64,000 nucleotides of DNA. It comes from Pseudisothecium myosuroides. Lineage: Eukaryota > Streptophyta > Bryopsida > Hypnales > Lembophyllaceae. Of this stretch, positions 46,863 to 57,572 are shown piece by piece. The notes under the pieces were generated by a model, which had not been told where the DNA came from, made no database searches, and saw only the letters and a program-made list of their open reading frames with translations. Every line of letters begins with the position of its first letter. The first letter of the stretch is position 1. The position numbers were made by a program, and so were the translations under genes. Location of the stretch: positions 10,976,501 to 11,040,500 of the forward strand of contig OX637288.1 of NCBI GenBank assembly GCA_951799445.1. The letters are read 5' to 3'.

Positions 46863-47814
46863 GGCCCCATTTCTCTCTCTAAAACACCCCCTCATTTTTG
46901 TTTGGGTCCGTGGGTTCAATTTGCTTTGGATATTTTGGCGTTTGAAGCCAAAAACCTCTACGGTGTTTTTGGAGCGCTTTTTGCTCCATTGTTGCTAGAT
47001 TTCAAACTTTGAAGGTCCTTGGGGGTCCTTCTATCTTGCCTTGTGTACTTCTCGTGCGTTTGTTATACCCTTGTTATGAGTTAAGAGTCCTTGTTTCTCT
47101 CTTGTTGTACCTTTGTGAGCTAACTTGTGAGTTTAGGAGTCTTTTGGGGTCTTGTCTTAATCCTAAAGTCACCCCCCACCGTACCTTGGCGATGCCGCTT
47201 TGGGGGGCCTTTAGCTTGTGAAGTTGTGTGTCTTTACGTGTACTAAAACGTGTGTTTTCCTCACTTACGTGTCCTCACCCTCTCCTAATCTTTTCCTTGT
47301 TGCGTGGACCCCCCCTCGGGACGGCGAAGCTTTGGCTTTGTCACATGTGTTTCTTAAGTTTGTCTTTATACCTTCTTCTAATACTCCCCTTGTGGTGTGG
47401 ACCCCCCCTCACGGCGGCGAAGCTTTGAACTAGTGACAACGTCAAGTCCTACAGTGTGTGTTAAAATACTCTTAGACGGCGGAGCTTTGAACCCGTGGAG
47501 TGTCACGAGTCCTAAAATTGGTGTTAAACCCAATCTTACGGCGAAGCTTTGAACCTCCATAGCCTTAGATTCCAAAGTCTAGTTTCCAAGACCTCTTTGG
47601 GAAAGTCCAGAGTTTAGCTTCCAAGATATGTAGATTGTCAACAATTTCCGGCTCTTTGGCAAAACTAGCCTTGCCTTAGTTTTAATACCTTAGAGTTATG
47701 GTGCAAAAAATCTGGTTACCTTAAGTTTTTTGCAAAGTCCAGCTACCCTTAATTTTTGCAAGTCCAGCTACCTTAGTTTTATTTTTGCAAGAATAGTTTT
47801 AGCCCAAGCATCAG

Positions 47815-47935
47815 TCCAGGCCATCAAACCAGCATCAGTCCAGGCCATCAAAACCAGCATCAGTCCAGGCCATTAAACCAGCATCGGTCCAGGCCATCCA
47901 AACCAGCATCAGCTAGGCCATCAAATTGGAACAAG
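47815..47935 (+). repeat. 25-bp minisatellite in R copy 2
   Basis: Five units of AGCATCAGTCCAGGCCATCA. It occupies the place of a different minisatellite in copy 1 (28010-28150). Confidence 0.8.
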
Positions 47936-48687
47936 CAACCAGCTGGTCCCCGTTTGGTTTGTTTATTTTTTATTTAAAAAAATAAATAAATATAAAAAAT
48001 AAAAATAAAAACTTCCCGACCCCCCAGCCAGCCAGCCCCTGCCGACCAGCCGAAGGGCCAGGCCGTGGTGGGCAGGCCGTTGGGGCCCCAACACCGAACT
48101 CTCCTTTTTTTGACTGCGTTTTTTTTTGTTTTTGATTTTCTAAAAATCAAAACAAAACCAAAACAAAACCAAGAAGGTTGGACGGATTATTTGCTAAACT
48201 AGGGGTTGGGGTAGGTTTAGAGTTGACACAAAAAACACAAGGGAAGAGGGAGGAAAAAGTGGAGAACCCTTGCACCTGCACACACTCTCACCAAGCACAC
48301 CTGCATACAATGGAAGGAGGTTAGAGAAGGAGGAGATGAAGTAGGCAAGCAAAGGTGGGAGACGATAAATAGTAGCCTAGGTTAGGAGTAGGTAGGCTTA
48401 GGAAAGGAAATCTTGAGAATTCATAGTGACCGATGGGAGGAGGATTAGGATGACACAAAACAAAGTTGTGTAAGAGGGTAGGAGGACCATTTAAACCCTT
48501 CTCGTAGTTTGAAACCATAGTGTAAGTCTCATAAAAGCTTAGGTGGAATAGTGCTAGTGTAGAAGAAAGAGGAAGAAGGGAAAGAAAGGAGGAGGGGAAA
48601 GAGGGAGTTTAGATCATCAAAAATTGTAATATTTTCTAAAATAAGCGGTGAGCTTGGAAAAAATTCAAAACAAAGCCAAAGACTACC

Positions 48688-48750
48688 ATGGAGCGTGAGG
48701 ATGTACACGTGGACATGGACAAAGATATTTCCGACACCAGTAGTGAAGAG
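48688..48750 (+). CDS. Short conserved leader exon in R copy 2
   Basis: ATG in the same ACCATGGAG context opens 21 codons (MEREDVHVDMDKD then ISDTSSEE) followed at once by GTGAGT. Start, length and donor are conserved relative to 29033-29095, while a few codons changed. It is likely the first coding exon of the parent retroelement transcript. Confidence 0.5.
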
Positions 48751-50356
48751 GTGAGTTTTTAATTTAATCTTTGATGTTTCTCCCTAATTAGCATTTATTT
48801 TCCTAATCAGCCCTTAGAGCGTGATTAGCATCCGAGATTAGTGCAAATTAGAAGTTTAGATTCAAAAATTTATAGATTAGTGATAGAGGTTTCCAAAAAC
48901 ATATTACACTTAAGATTCGACCGTAAACTGACCGCGTTAGGCTAAGTTAAGCGGTAGGGGGTAGAACGGAGGAATTTTAATTAAATTTGATCCACAAGGA
49001 ACAATGGACGGAAATTAGGATTAGATTAGAAGGAGAATTTAGGATTAAAATTAAAGATCAAATAACGGTTAAAAACCTAGAGTTAAATTAAGATTTTAAT
49101 TAGGGAAGTTAAAATTCAAAAGTCGAAATTTGGAGTTAACTTTGGGAAGTAAAAAGTAGAGTAGGAAATAGAAGTCAAAACCCTAGAGTTAAAAGTTGGA
49201 ATTAAATTTAGGAGGGTAACATTTAGAGTGAATCTAGGATTAAAACGATAGGATTAAATTGGGAAGTAGAAAGTCAAAAGCCTAAAGTCAAAAATTAAGA
49301 TTAAATTTAAAGGTTAAACTTTAGAGTCAATCGGGAAAGTAAAAAGTTAAAGTGAAAAGCTAAGAGTAGAAGTTAAAAGTTAAAAGGTAGTAGTTAAATT
49401 TTAGAGTTAATTTAGGAGTAAAAACCTAGAGTTAAAAGTCAAACCATAGAGTTAAAATTCAAGGGTAAATTTTGGGATTAATTTTAGAAGTAAAAATTTA
49501 GAGTTAAAAGTCAAAAACCTAGAGTTATACGTAGAGGGTAAATTTAGAATAAAATAGGGAAGTGAAACCTTGAAGTTAAAGTCAAAACATAGAGTTAACT
49601 TTAGAAGGTAAATTTTAGAGTTAGTTTAGGAGTAAAAACTGGGAGTCAAAAGTCAAAACAAAGTCAAACGGTAGCATTAAATTTTGAAGTTAAATTCTCT
49701 AATTAGTTTGGGAAGTTAAAAAATCTAGAATACAAGTAGAAGTTAAAAGTTAGAGTAGGGGTTGAAACTTTAGGAATAGCTTTTAAAAGTAGAACTTCAA
49801 GGTGGAGTTTTAAAAACCCAAGATAGCCTTAGAGGTTCATGGAAGGAACATAGGGGTTCCCCTTTTTTACGTAGTTAGGGACATTAGAAATGACGCCAAC
49901 TATCCAGTCTACCCTCGACATAGGATAGATAGTTAGAGAGTTAGAATTTTACCATTACCCCTGAGCATTGCAGTTACCTTGTGAGTTACTACATGCATTC
50001 TAATTATTCGCTGCCATCCACGACACTTAGGAAACGTTAGCAAAAAAGATCCATTGCTTGGAAGGCACAGTGGATCACGCTCACATCACCCACATATATT
50101 AAAAATGTGGATAAAGGCATAGAACCTGGTCGGTGTTCGCTTGTCGCAGTGTGAATTTTTGGTTTTTTGTAAGTTATCTAAATCTTGGAACGGAAACCGT
50201 GATCTAGTATCCGGAATTGAGCAAAAGATAACGGAAAACCGGAAATTAACTACGGAACGGAATAGGTGATAATCCGGATTCGATCTGAATCTAAACCGGA
50301 TTAGAGTTGGAACGGATTGGGTCAGGAACGGATTTGGTCATAATGACAGATCAGAC

Positions 50357-50365
50357 TATAAATAG
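50357..50365 (+). promoter_or_regulatory. TATA box of the 3.47-kb insertion
   Basis: TATAAATAG lies 280 bp before the ATG of the 588-codon ORF, with a T/C-rich leader after it (CTTTCTTCCC). Position and sequence suit a polymerase II promoter. Confidence 0.6.
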
Positions 50366-50636
50366 GCTGACCAATCCAGTTGCCACTCTTTTTCAAACTT
50401 CATTTGCGGAAATCGCTCTCCAGCTTGTACTTAGCTTTCTTCCCAGCGCTTTGCTTTCTTGTTGTGTGAGTTTGTGTGTGCGTGTTAGTGTGTTAGAGCG
50501 CGCAGCGCTTTAGTGTGTGTTGCAGGTTTAGAGGTATTCCGGTTGAGATCGAAAGAGCGAAGGTGAGAAACGAGACGTGCGGCCAGGAGAGAGAAAGGTA
50601 GCCTCAGTCAGAATCCGGTTAGCACAGCTCGTGTCC

Positions 50637-52403
50637 ATGCCTCAGCTCCGCAAGAGTAGAGCTGGACCGTCTAGTTCCTCTGCAGTAGAAGTTAAACTCC
50701 GGAAGGTGTGTCCGATTATTCCAGCAGAAGAGAAGGAAAAGGACAACCTCATAGAGGATCTTGCCAAGATGGGTTGCGGGGGACTGATAGATAAACCCTG
50801 GGGGTTTAGAGAGGAACGGATGATTCGAGAGCTGTTGGGAAAACTCTCGAATCAGTTCGATAAGACCATCCGCGGAATTCCGGGCAGTTGGACGGAAGAG
50901 ATGTGGAGGTCCGTATACGATTTCCGGTCAGGAGGTCGAGGGATGGCCACCTCGAAGGAAGGATACACTCGGGGGAAGTTCCGGAGCACGGTGGACTCGA
51001 AGGATGGGCATGCGGTCGCGGATTGTTTGGACGACCGACATCGAAATCTTTTGCAGTTCCTGGTTCCGATCATCCACCCGGAGAAGCCGACGAGGGTGAC
51101 GATAGCCATCGGGAACCTGATTTTCGGAGCCCTGAGCGGGGAACGGAAAGTAGACTGGGCCAGGATCTTTTCCGATCTGGTCAGTCGTCTGGTTCCAAAG
51201 ATCGGAGGAAGTAGGCCGACACTGCTGAGTCCCTACATCTTCCATCTTTACAAGCATAACCAGCTCCTCACGGATACGGAGGAGAAGGAGTGGAAGACTC
51301 AGGAGACACTCCTGAAGTATGGGGAATCGGAATCGGAGGAAAAGCAGGAGAAAGTATCCGGTTCCGATGAAGAAGAAGAAGAGGAGGAGCAACACCGGCC
51401 GCAGAACAAGCGGCAGAAGACGACGCCTCCTCACGGGAGAGGAACCCCAACCCCTCCGGGTGAGACATCCAACCCTGGGAAGAAACCGGTTTTTGAAGGA
51501 CCGGGTCCTTCCGGATCGGATCCAACGGATCCGTTCAACCAGCTGATCAACATCTTGAGCGATGTGCGAGCAGACTGGGTGGTGAAGAAGCTGGTTCTGA
51601 CCCAGATCAGTGAACTGGTGGGAGCACCAGCGGATAGCAACCTCGCGGGAGTGGTTGCAGAGTACATCTCTAGCCCGGATGAGATCCGGAAACAAGAAGC
51701 AGAGAATCGACGACTCCAAGAGGAGAATGAGTCGTTAAAGACAGAACTTTTACTCCTCAAGGAGGACATGGCCACCACTCGTGAGATGGCAGAGGCTACC
51801 CGGAAAGTAGCTGAGGACGTGAAGGCCACTTTCGGGGCAACCGGAGAGGCCGTCACCAAGTCAAAGCTGTTTGACAAGGGAGTACTCAAGGACAAGAAGA
51901 TATCCGGAACCAGGTTGGTCCGGATCTTGACGGACTACTCCGAGAAGGTGGAATTGGTGATGGTGGAAGCACAAGAAGCAGTAAACCGGATGGAGGAGAG
52001 CAGTCGAAAGCTGAACGGAGTGACGTTGTCACGGTCGTTCCATCTGTCCGACCTTTCGATGCCTGGGTCTTTTCCGAACGTAGGCATTCAGACGGAAGGA
52101 AAGGATCGGACTCCCCAGTCAAAGAAGAGTGGGAGGAAGCTCGCGAACACCATCAACTTAGATTCGTCACCGGATCTCCCAGATCGTGAAACCGGGGAGC
52201 GGAACCGGAATCTAACGGACGTCTTCGAACAGCTTGGAACGGAAACGCCTAGGAGTCCCACACTGAACCAGGGGCAGGATCAAAGTATGGATCTGACCCC
52301 AGATCAGGGTGCGGATCAAGGTCGAGATCAGAGCGTGGACCAAGGTGTGGACCAAGTTATGGACGAAGGAACGGATCAAGGAGTAGATCCGGTTGTGATA
52401 TAA
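50637..52403 (+). CDS. 588-aa gag-like / plant transposon-type protein, uncertain
   Basis: The longest intact frame in the window. I start at the first ATG (MPQLRKSRAGPSSSS); the frame is open 20 codons further upstream but only from GTG. Residues about 20-210 form a folded-looking region (KMGCGGLIDKPWGFREERM, TRVTIAIGNLIFGALSGE, KVDWARIF, LLSPYIFHLYKHNQLLT) that resembles in style the N-terminal domains of plant retroelement gag-like proteins. Then come an acidic run (SDEEEEEEE), a basic Pro-rich linker, a Glu/Lys coiled coil (RRLQEENESLKTELLLLKED) and a C-terminal tail of repeated Asp-Gln-Gly. There is no zinc knuckle, protease, reverse transcriptase or integrase. Absence of stops, unlike its neighbours, suggests recent insertion. 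A structural or DNA-binding role is a guess. Confidence 0.6.
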   Translation: MPQLRKSRAGPSSSSAVEVKLRKVCPIIPAEEKEKDNLIEDLAKMGCGGLIDKPWGFREERMIRELLGKLSNQFDKTIRGIPGSWTEEMWRSVYDFRSGGRGMATSKEGYTRGKFRSTVDSKDGHAVADCLDDRHRNLLQFLVPIIHPEKPTRVTIAIGNLIFGALSGERKVDWARIFSDLVSRLVPKIGGSRPTLLSPYIFHLYKHNQLLTDTEEKEWKTQETLLKYGESESEEKQEKVSGSDEEEEEEEQHRPQNKRQKTTPPHGRGTPTPPGETSNPGKKPVFEGPGPSGSDPTDPFNQLINILSDVRADWVVKKLVLTQISELVGAPADSNLAGVVAEYISSPDEIRKQEAENRRLQEENESLKTELLLLKEDMATTREMAEATRKVAEDVKATFGATGEAVTKSKLFDKGVLKDKKISGTRLVRILTDYSEKVELVMVEAQEAVNRMEESSRKLNGVTLSRSFHLSDLSMPGSFPNVGIQTEGKDRTPQSKKSGRKLANTINLDSSPDLPDRETGERNRNLTDVFEQLGTETPRSPTLNQGQDQSMDLTPDQGADQGRDQSVDQGVDQVMDEGTDQGVDPVVI

Positions 52404-53699
52404 TAGATAGAAATTAGTTTTATAAATATTTGTTAGGATGGACCGGACCGGATTTGACCCGGTCTGTCTGGTTAGGATCGGATGTTCTCCGGTCTGATCG
52501 GCTCGGTAGGGACCGAAAGTTCCGCGCGGACTTTCTGGGGCCCTTTTTGTTGACTTTGAGTTTTAAAAATGTATATTAGTCAGTCTCTGCGAAGGAGACT
52601 GGGAGTCTTTTCCCTTGAGTTTTTGTATGTTTTCTATTGACTTCTTGTTGTACGTCTCTCCCGCGCGTGGCAGGACTGTTTGGTGAGGAGTTAGGAAGAT
52701 GTATGCAGATTCTAGAGAGATTTCTCCCCTTAGTGTGTTTGTTTTGCTCTTATGTGCATGTGAGTGGGTATTCTAAGTGTTGGGAGTGGATTTCAGTTCC
52801 TCAGCACCTCTACAATTCACGATTCCGGGCGAGAAAGCCGTTGTTAGGCTAGGCGGATAGGGAAGGAGTCCTTAGTCGCGCTACAACTCCTGAATAGGAA
52901 ATCCGGTTGAGTGTCCGATCTCCCGTGAGGTCTCGCTGCCCTAGTTGGTAAACGGAAGAACTTTAGTTGATGTTGGAACGGACAGATTCACTTGTAACCA
53001 CCTAACTTTGCACGGAGGGAACTTGGCATCAAGGTCGTTGTAGTATGAGAGGATCGTACAGGGGGTCTTTGTGTGACCTGCACACCGGATCGCTATCCGG
53101 GTGGCTGTGAGAGATCAAACCGAATCCGAGCTAGTGTAGGAAGTAGTGGATTAGAGAAGTGGGTCTTCAGCCACTATAAGTCACGGAAGGAGTGGCGGGC
53201 CTGCCACTCTCAAAAGCAAGCGGCGAACCCTCTGATGGTGAAACAGAGGCAAAACTAAACCGGAGTGGAGTGAGAGGACGTGTGAGAGGACCGGATCGGA
53301 TCGGTCCAGAGGAGTTCCAGGATCTGAAGTTGTAGGATCCTGGGTTGTGGAAGTTTTACAGGACCGAATAGTTTGACAGGCCGGAAGAGATAGAGAGAGG
53401 TCTGGCCGTTGTTTTCAGTGTGTTGTTGTTTCCGGTTTTAGATCTAGGACCGGAAAGTAGAAATTGGAGACTGACAGGAGCTTAAGTTAGGAATAGAGCT
53501 AGACAATTCACAGAATCTCGTGGGTTCGATCTTTAGAGTCATTTTGTTATGCTTTAGAGTGGTTTTTGGGAGTATAACAGGGAATTCACTTACTCTGTGC
53601 TGCGACATCGCTCTATTACCAAGGGTGGGTAATCTAGCGCCCACATCCCACAATTGACTGGAAGTATTTGAGGGCGCTCTCCAGCAAACGTCTACAGGA

Positions 53700-54005
53700 T
53701 CACGAGCTCAAGCACTCCCCATCACCGTCCTCTGCATCTGAGGTTGGAGGGGGCATTCTAGTCAGACGAGTCACCTTGAAGTGGTCGGGTCCAACAAGTG
53801 TGAAGCGGAGACATTCTCCATTGAGGATGAGATGTCTGTCAACAAAGTTCTGGAAGCCAGCTCCGAAGGAGGTTTGCAATTCGCCCTTCCGTGAAATTGC
53901 ATCTATCGTGACAGAGAAGATGAGGACGAAGCCGTCATATTGCATACCGACATTGTTGTTAATGAATTCGTTAGAGTATGCTTGAGTGAACCATGCGGGG
54001 ATTTT
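53700..54005 (-). pseudogene. B3 DNA-binding domain exon in CACTA B
   Basis: Read on the minus strand from an acceptor-like TTGTAG at 54006-54011. It encodes KIPAWFTQAYSNEFI, DGFVLIFSV, RKGELQTSFGAGFQNFVDRH, LNGECLRFTLVG and HFKVTRL, in the order of strands and turns of a plant B3 domain (IP..F, then DG..W.V, then G.GW..FV, then L..G..L.F, then F.V). The exon ends in a short acidic tail and a stop at 53700. B3 domains bind DNA in plant transcription factors such as the REM and ARF families. Upstream exons on the same strand (ATG at 54503, GGGRPHQSEKSFEKTMK) may belong to it but are not proven. R copy 2 inserted 50 bp beyond its end. Could be a captured host gene fragment or a gene proper to this CACTA family. 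Confidence 0.65.
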
Positions 54006-54009
54006 CTAC

Positions 54010-55490
54010 AAGCCAAATTCACAGACATGAGAACAATAAGTCTGCTGTAGTCGAAGAGAAGGCATAGGACAGGAGTGCGACATTCCAGAATACTATGGCA
54101 ATGGCATGTTCTCCAAAGTGAGTCCAATGAAAAACAGGTTTTTGTTCTAGTGCATACAATTGTGATTCTTCTGCGTAGCCTAATGAAGAGGACAAAGTGG
54201 GTTTTGAGCTGGGACTGACTAAATCAGAAATTCAGACTCAAGTAATAGAGAACAACCGCCTAAACAGCTACAGACAAAGCTTTGTGACGCATAAGTTATG
54301 TATTTGATTCTGAAAAGCCATTCAATAGGAAGTACAAAAGTATGGCGGAATGAAAGAACAAAGGAAATTGGAGAACAAGAAGGACAGGAACGAACCATCC
54401 TGCTCCGATTTGATGTTTTCATAGTTTTTTCAAAACTTTTTTCAGATTGATGTGGTCGTCCTCCACCAGCAGCACAGTCACGGTACACTCTGTGATTCGG
54501 CATAACGTTTGTCTCTTTCTTGGTGCAGGAGAGGTTTCAAGAAAACAATGAATAGCAATTGTTGAGTGCGGTGGGGCAGCAGACAGGGAATGCGAGTGAC
54601 TTTAGATTTTGAAGACGTCCAAGTAAGAGAAGTGGAGGAACGAATGAAGGGACAGAGGAGGCCAACAAGAAGGTGATAATGTAATTTTGAAGCGGGGATT
54701 TGGTAGTATTTGATTTGATTTTAGTCATTACAATTCAATGGTGTCATTTCATTCCTATGTAATTGCTGAACATATATAAATCCAAACGTATTTCTGAGGA
54801 TTTTTTTTCATTAATTGCAACGATCTTCAAAAGTGACAAGGGGGACCTCCCCAGATTTACCATAACAGTTTCGCTTGAACAAGGAAAATTGTTTCGTTTC
54901 CACGAGGAGAACTGTTTCGTTTCATTTTCAGTACGCCAGAATTCCGTAGGTAACCGTCTTCACTTAAGCTGAACGGAAGGTTAACCGCTCTGATTTCCAA
55001 CAAAACTGTTACGTGGCACTGTGATGGAAGCGTTTTCAGTAATTCCTTAATCCCGTGAAGTGCCCTCTGTCGCGGCAGCCCATATACTTGCAGTTGAACC
55101 TGACAGGAAGTCAATTTTGTCATTTAATGCGCTGAATTGATGGCCTGTCCCGATTGGCCAATGTGAACACAGAAGTGTTTCAGTATTGTCAAAAATGTTC
55201 TGTGCAGATGGAGGCTCTGACAGAAGCCATGTCACTTTCCTGAAGCAAGCACACGTTAATTTACTGCAATCCTAAAATTAGGAAAGCATTACGGTAATTC
55301 TTCCGCAAGTACTTGAATTCCCTTGCCTGATTGAATCGACTGATTATGCATCAGTTCCTGCACTCGTAGTGCCCTCTCAACAGTGTGGTACTTAATTTAC
55401 TGACAAACAGTACAGAGGATGACGTGAAACGTGAGTTTAGGAACTCGGTCCTTATATTCCTTGTTTAAATAACCCACTTCTCTTGTAGTG
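54010..55490. other. CACTA B right subterminal region
   Basis: It contains possible 5' exons of the B3-domain gene on the minus strand (ATG at 54503, then CCAAGAAAGAG-rich leader) and otherwise no recognisable gene. It ends in the CACTA terminus at 55490. Confidence 0.4.
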
Positions 55491-55542
55491 TTCGAGTTGT
55501 TAAAAATCTTCCCTTCCTCTTACTATATAGAATTTGTGACTA

Positions 55543-57198
55543 TTGGACATGGAGTTCGTAGCCATCCTCACCTATCTCATAGTCATAGTATCTACTATTC
55601 TCTTGCTACTCTTGTCTACAAACCGAGCACTTGATCTTCCTCCTTGTTATGACAGTAATGAGGGCAACGACAATGCACTACAGATGATTGCGGAGCCTTT
55701 TGTAAAATGTGCTCTAGATGTTCAAACCGTCACCCATGCTGCCCTCCACACCTTCCAATTATTAAATGTATTCACTTTTTTGGATGATGACCTCGGCTAT
55801 TGGAAGAAGCCAAGGTCCATTGTGTGGTTTTCTGGCTTTCTCTTAGACCAGTTCTACAATGAACGGTGGGTTGCAATGTTCTGAATGAGCAAGCCAATGG
55901 TCCACAGCTTGGCCACTCTTCTTTAGCTCTTGGTTCATAAAAAGGACACCAAGTACCGCTTGGCTATTCCTATTCTTGTTTGTCTTGCTTGCACTTTATT
56001 TAAATTGACTCTCGGTGTGAGTCTCTTTATTTGCAGCGAAATGTTCACTATTGGGAGGAGTATGGTGTCACTAGTGCTACGTGAAGTAGTGCAAGCAATT
56101 AACATGGCTCTCAGATCATAAATTGCTTGGCCAATAGGGGAGAGGCTACTTGAAACTGAAGCTGATTTTCACGAGCTTTGTGGTCTTCCAGGTGTGCTTG
56201 GTGCCATCGACGGCACCCATGTGTCCATTTGTAAACCTCGGTATGGCTCTGCTAACTATTTCTATTTCAAATCTAGGGGCTATATATACATTAAGCTACC
56301 AGGCAGTGTTTTTTTTTTCATTTTCCATGAAGTGGCGAAGTGGCGATATTAAATGTTACGGTGGTACTCCAAGTTTCAACATTCATCCACGTATTGGATA
56401 GAAAATGTGATACTACGTATCTATAATTCTATTTTCATTCATTATGTGGCGATTTCATCCAAGATTTTTCTTGAACTTGAAGTTTTTTGGCAATTTCATC
56501 CAAAGTTTTACTAAAAATTTCCTATAGGCTTGGTGCTAGGTCAAAATTTTTGGTGCAATTTTGCACCAAATCACCGGAAAAAAAAACACTGCTACTAGGC
56601 TATAGTAGATAGTAAGAAGCATTTCCTTGACTTGTTTTTTAGGATGTCAGGTTCGACAATTGATGCTTGTGTATTGAAGAGATCTTCCTTGTATCAGAAG
56701 GCCATGCATAATACACTTTGGGATAGCATAGTTTCTTTTGAGGGGTTCTCCTCCTACTTAATAGGAGATTCAGACTACCTTCTCCTTCCCTGGTTGATGG
56801 TCCCGCGCTTTGTAGAAGAAAACATGCCCATAGCCGACGAATTGTTCAACAAAAAACTCTGTTGTGGACGTGCTATTGTTGAGAACACCTTTGGGATCTT
56901 GAAACAAACGTTCCGTGAGTTGTTGGTGAGGTCTGATTTATAGGTGTCATTTCTACCTAACGTGATCCTATGTTGTGCTATTTTGCACAACTTACTCTTG
57001 GGGCAATTGCCCGAGGAAGTGGAGACTTTGCTGCACATTCTCCGCACGGAGGGGTTGGACAATGAACTTGCAGATGAACAATTGGGTGCTGCCGAATGTA
57101 TGGAGGTGATTCAAGGAGACTGCGGACTTCTACAGGGAACCAAAAAGAGGCGGCAGCTTAGCGTGTTTCTAGCGCTGCAACGAAACATTCCTCTCTAA
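55543..57198 (+). pseudogene. PIF/Harbinger transposase (DDE_Tnp_4), broken
   Basis: Nuclease of a Harbinger element. In order: an N-terminal helical region ending WFSGFLLDQFYNERWVAMF, then GLPGVLGAIDGTHVSI (first catalytic Asp, codon 56209-56211), GDSDYLLLPWLM (second Asp, 56767-56769), VENTFGILKQTFREL (Glu, 56881-56883) and the C-terminal ILCCAILHNLL. All three DDE positions survive. The gene is split by in-frame stops (55882-55884, 56119-56121, 56941-56943), a frame change near 55920 and a 288-bp hAT MITE at 56304-56591. Start taken as ATG at 55549, since a leading TTG is less likely. The left end of its element was not found; the CACTA B insertion ends only 50 bp upstream, so it may lie beyond element B. 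Confidence 0.88.
56304..56591. mobile_element. 288-bp hAT MITE inside the Harbinger gene
   Basis: The ends CAGTGTTTTTTTTTC and (reverse complement) CAGTGTTTTTTTTTCCGG are inverted. The 8-bp flanks CTACCAGG (56296-56303) and CTACTAGG (56592-56599) match at 7 of 8, with a C/T difference. Removing it restores the Harbinger reading order. The interior has two TGGC(G/A)ATTTCATCCAA copies. Confidence 0.82.
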
Positions 57199-57572
57199 AA
57201 TGTCATGGTCAATATTTGTTTCTCTCCCTTCACAGTGTGATGCACTTGAATTTGGTGTATGCATACTTCATTTAGTTAAAATGGCTTTTACTTCAAGAGC
57301 ACTTAAGCAAAAGTAGGCAATCTCATGACACTGTAAGACTTATAATATGCAACTACTATCATGGAGCCCTAACGGACGCACTGTGCCATTTCTTCAGGTG
57401 ATCGGGAGGCTCTAGCTATGAGCGGTGGAATTGGGAGGTGCTAGAAAGGGCTGGCTTGGAGTGGTGGAATCAGGAGGTGTAGGCACTTGGGTTGTAGTAG
57501 TAGCATTGTTGTCTGGGGGGAGTTGATGGGACATGGGGTGATGGGGGGAGGGGCTTCATTTGGCAGCATTTG

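Larger units (their letters stand above)
50142..53607 (+). mobile_element. 3.47-kb LTR-like insertion with one ORF
   Basis: It starts TGTCGCAG and ends CTGCGACA (perfect 8-bp inverted ends, TG..CA) and is flanked by the perfect 5-bp duplication TCGCT (50137-50141 and 53608-53612). R copy 1 has the uninterrupted empty site (GTGTTCGCTCTATTACC, about 30459-30475). A TATA box lies 215 bp in. No second copy of the left end was found inside, so there is no visible LTR pair. It is either a very long solo LTR that contains a gene or an unusual terminal-repeat element. It is GC-richer than the R sequence around it, with many CCGGA and GGATC words. Confidence 0.85.
45566..53645 (+). mobile_element. Repeat R, copy 2, with nested insertion
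   Basis: Same ends as copy 1 (TGTGAGCTCCCAATTTG to GCGCCCACA). The flanks TCCCG (45561-45565) and TCCCA (53646-53650) match at 4 of 5, as for an LTR-type 5-bp duplication. Net length is about 4.6 kb once the 3.47-kb insertion at 50142-53607 is removed. The TATA box is at 46855, the leader exon at 48688-48750 and the purine-rich block at 48990-49800. It differs from copy 1 mainly in its minisatellites. Best read as a solo LTR or a non-autonomous LTR element. Confidence 0.75.
31579..55490. mobile_element. CACTA (En/Spm) transposon B
   Basis: The left end CACTACAAGAGAATGGGTTG and the right end (reverse complement CACTACAAGAGAAGTGGGTT) have the 3-bp duplication TTC on both sides (31576-31578 and 55491-55493). 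It carries a TNP2 gene on the plus strand, a divergent multi-exon TNPA-like gene on the minus strand, and a B3-domain exon near its right end. Nested inside are a hAT MITE (33202-33627), an interleaved foldback (44196-45238) and R copy 2 (45566-53645). Without those insertions it would be about 14 kb, large but normal for gene-carrying CACTA elements. Confidence 0.92.

Noticed and set aside
51268..52122. Long minus-strand frames opposite the 588-codon ORF
   Set aside because: They are antisense shadows of a GC-rich coding region with coiled-coil and acidic repeats.
53036..53075. AGTATGAGAGGA resembling the sarcin-ricin loop of large-subunit rRNA
   Set aside because: One mismatch in twelve bases can occur by chance in 64 kb, and the flanking sequence does not follow rRNA.
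50142..53607. Classical full LTR retrotransposon with two LTRs
   Set aside because: The left-end sequence TGTCGCAGTGTGAA is not repeated before the right end, and no polymerase domains exist.
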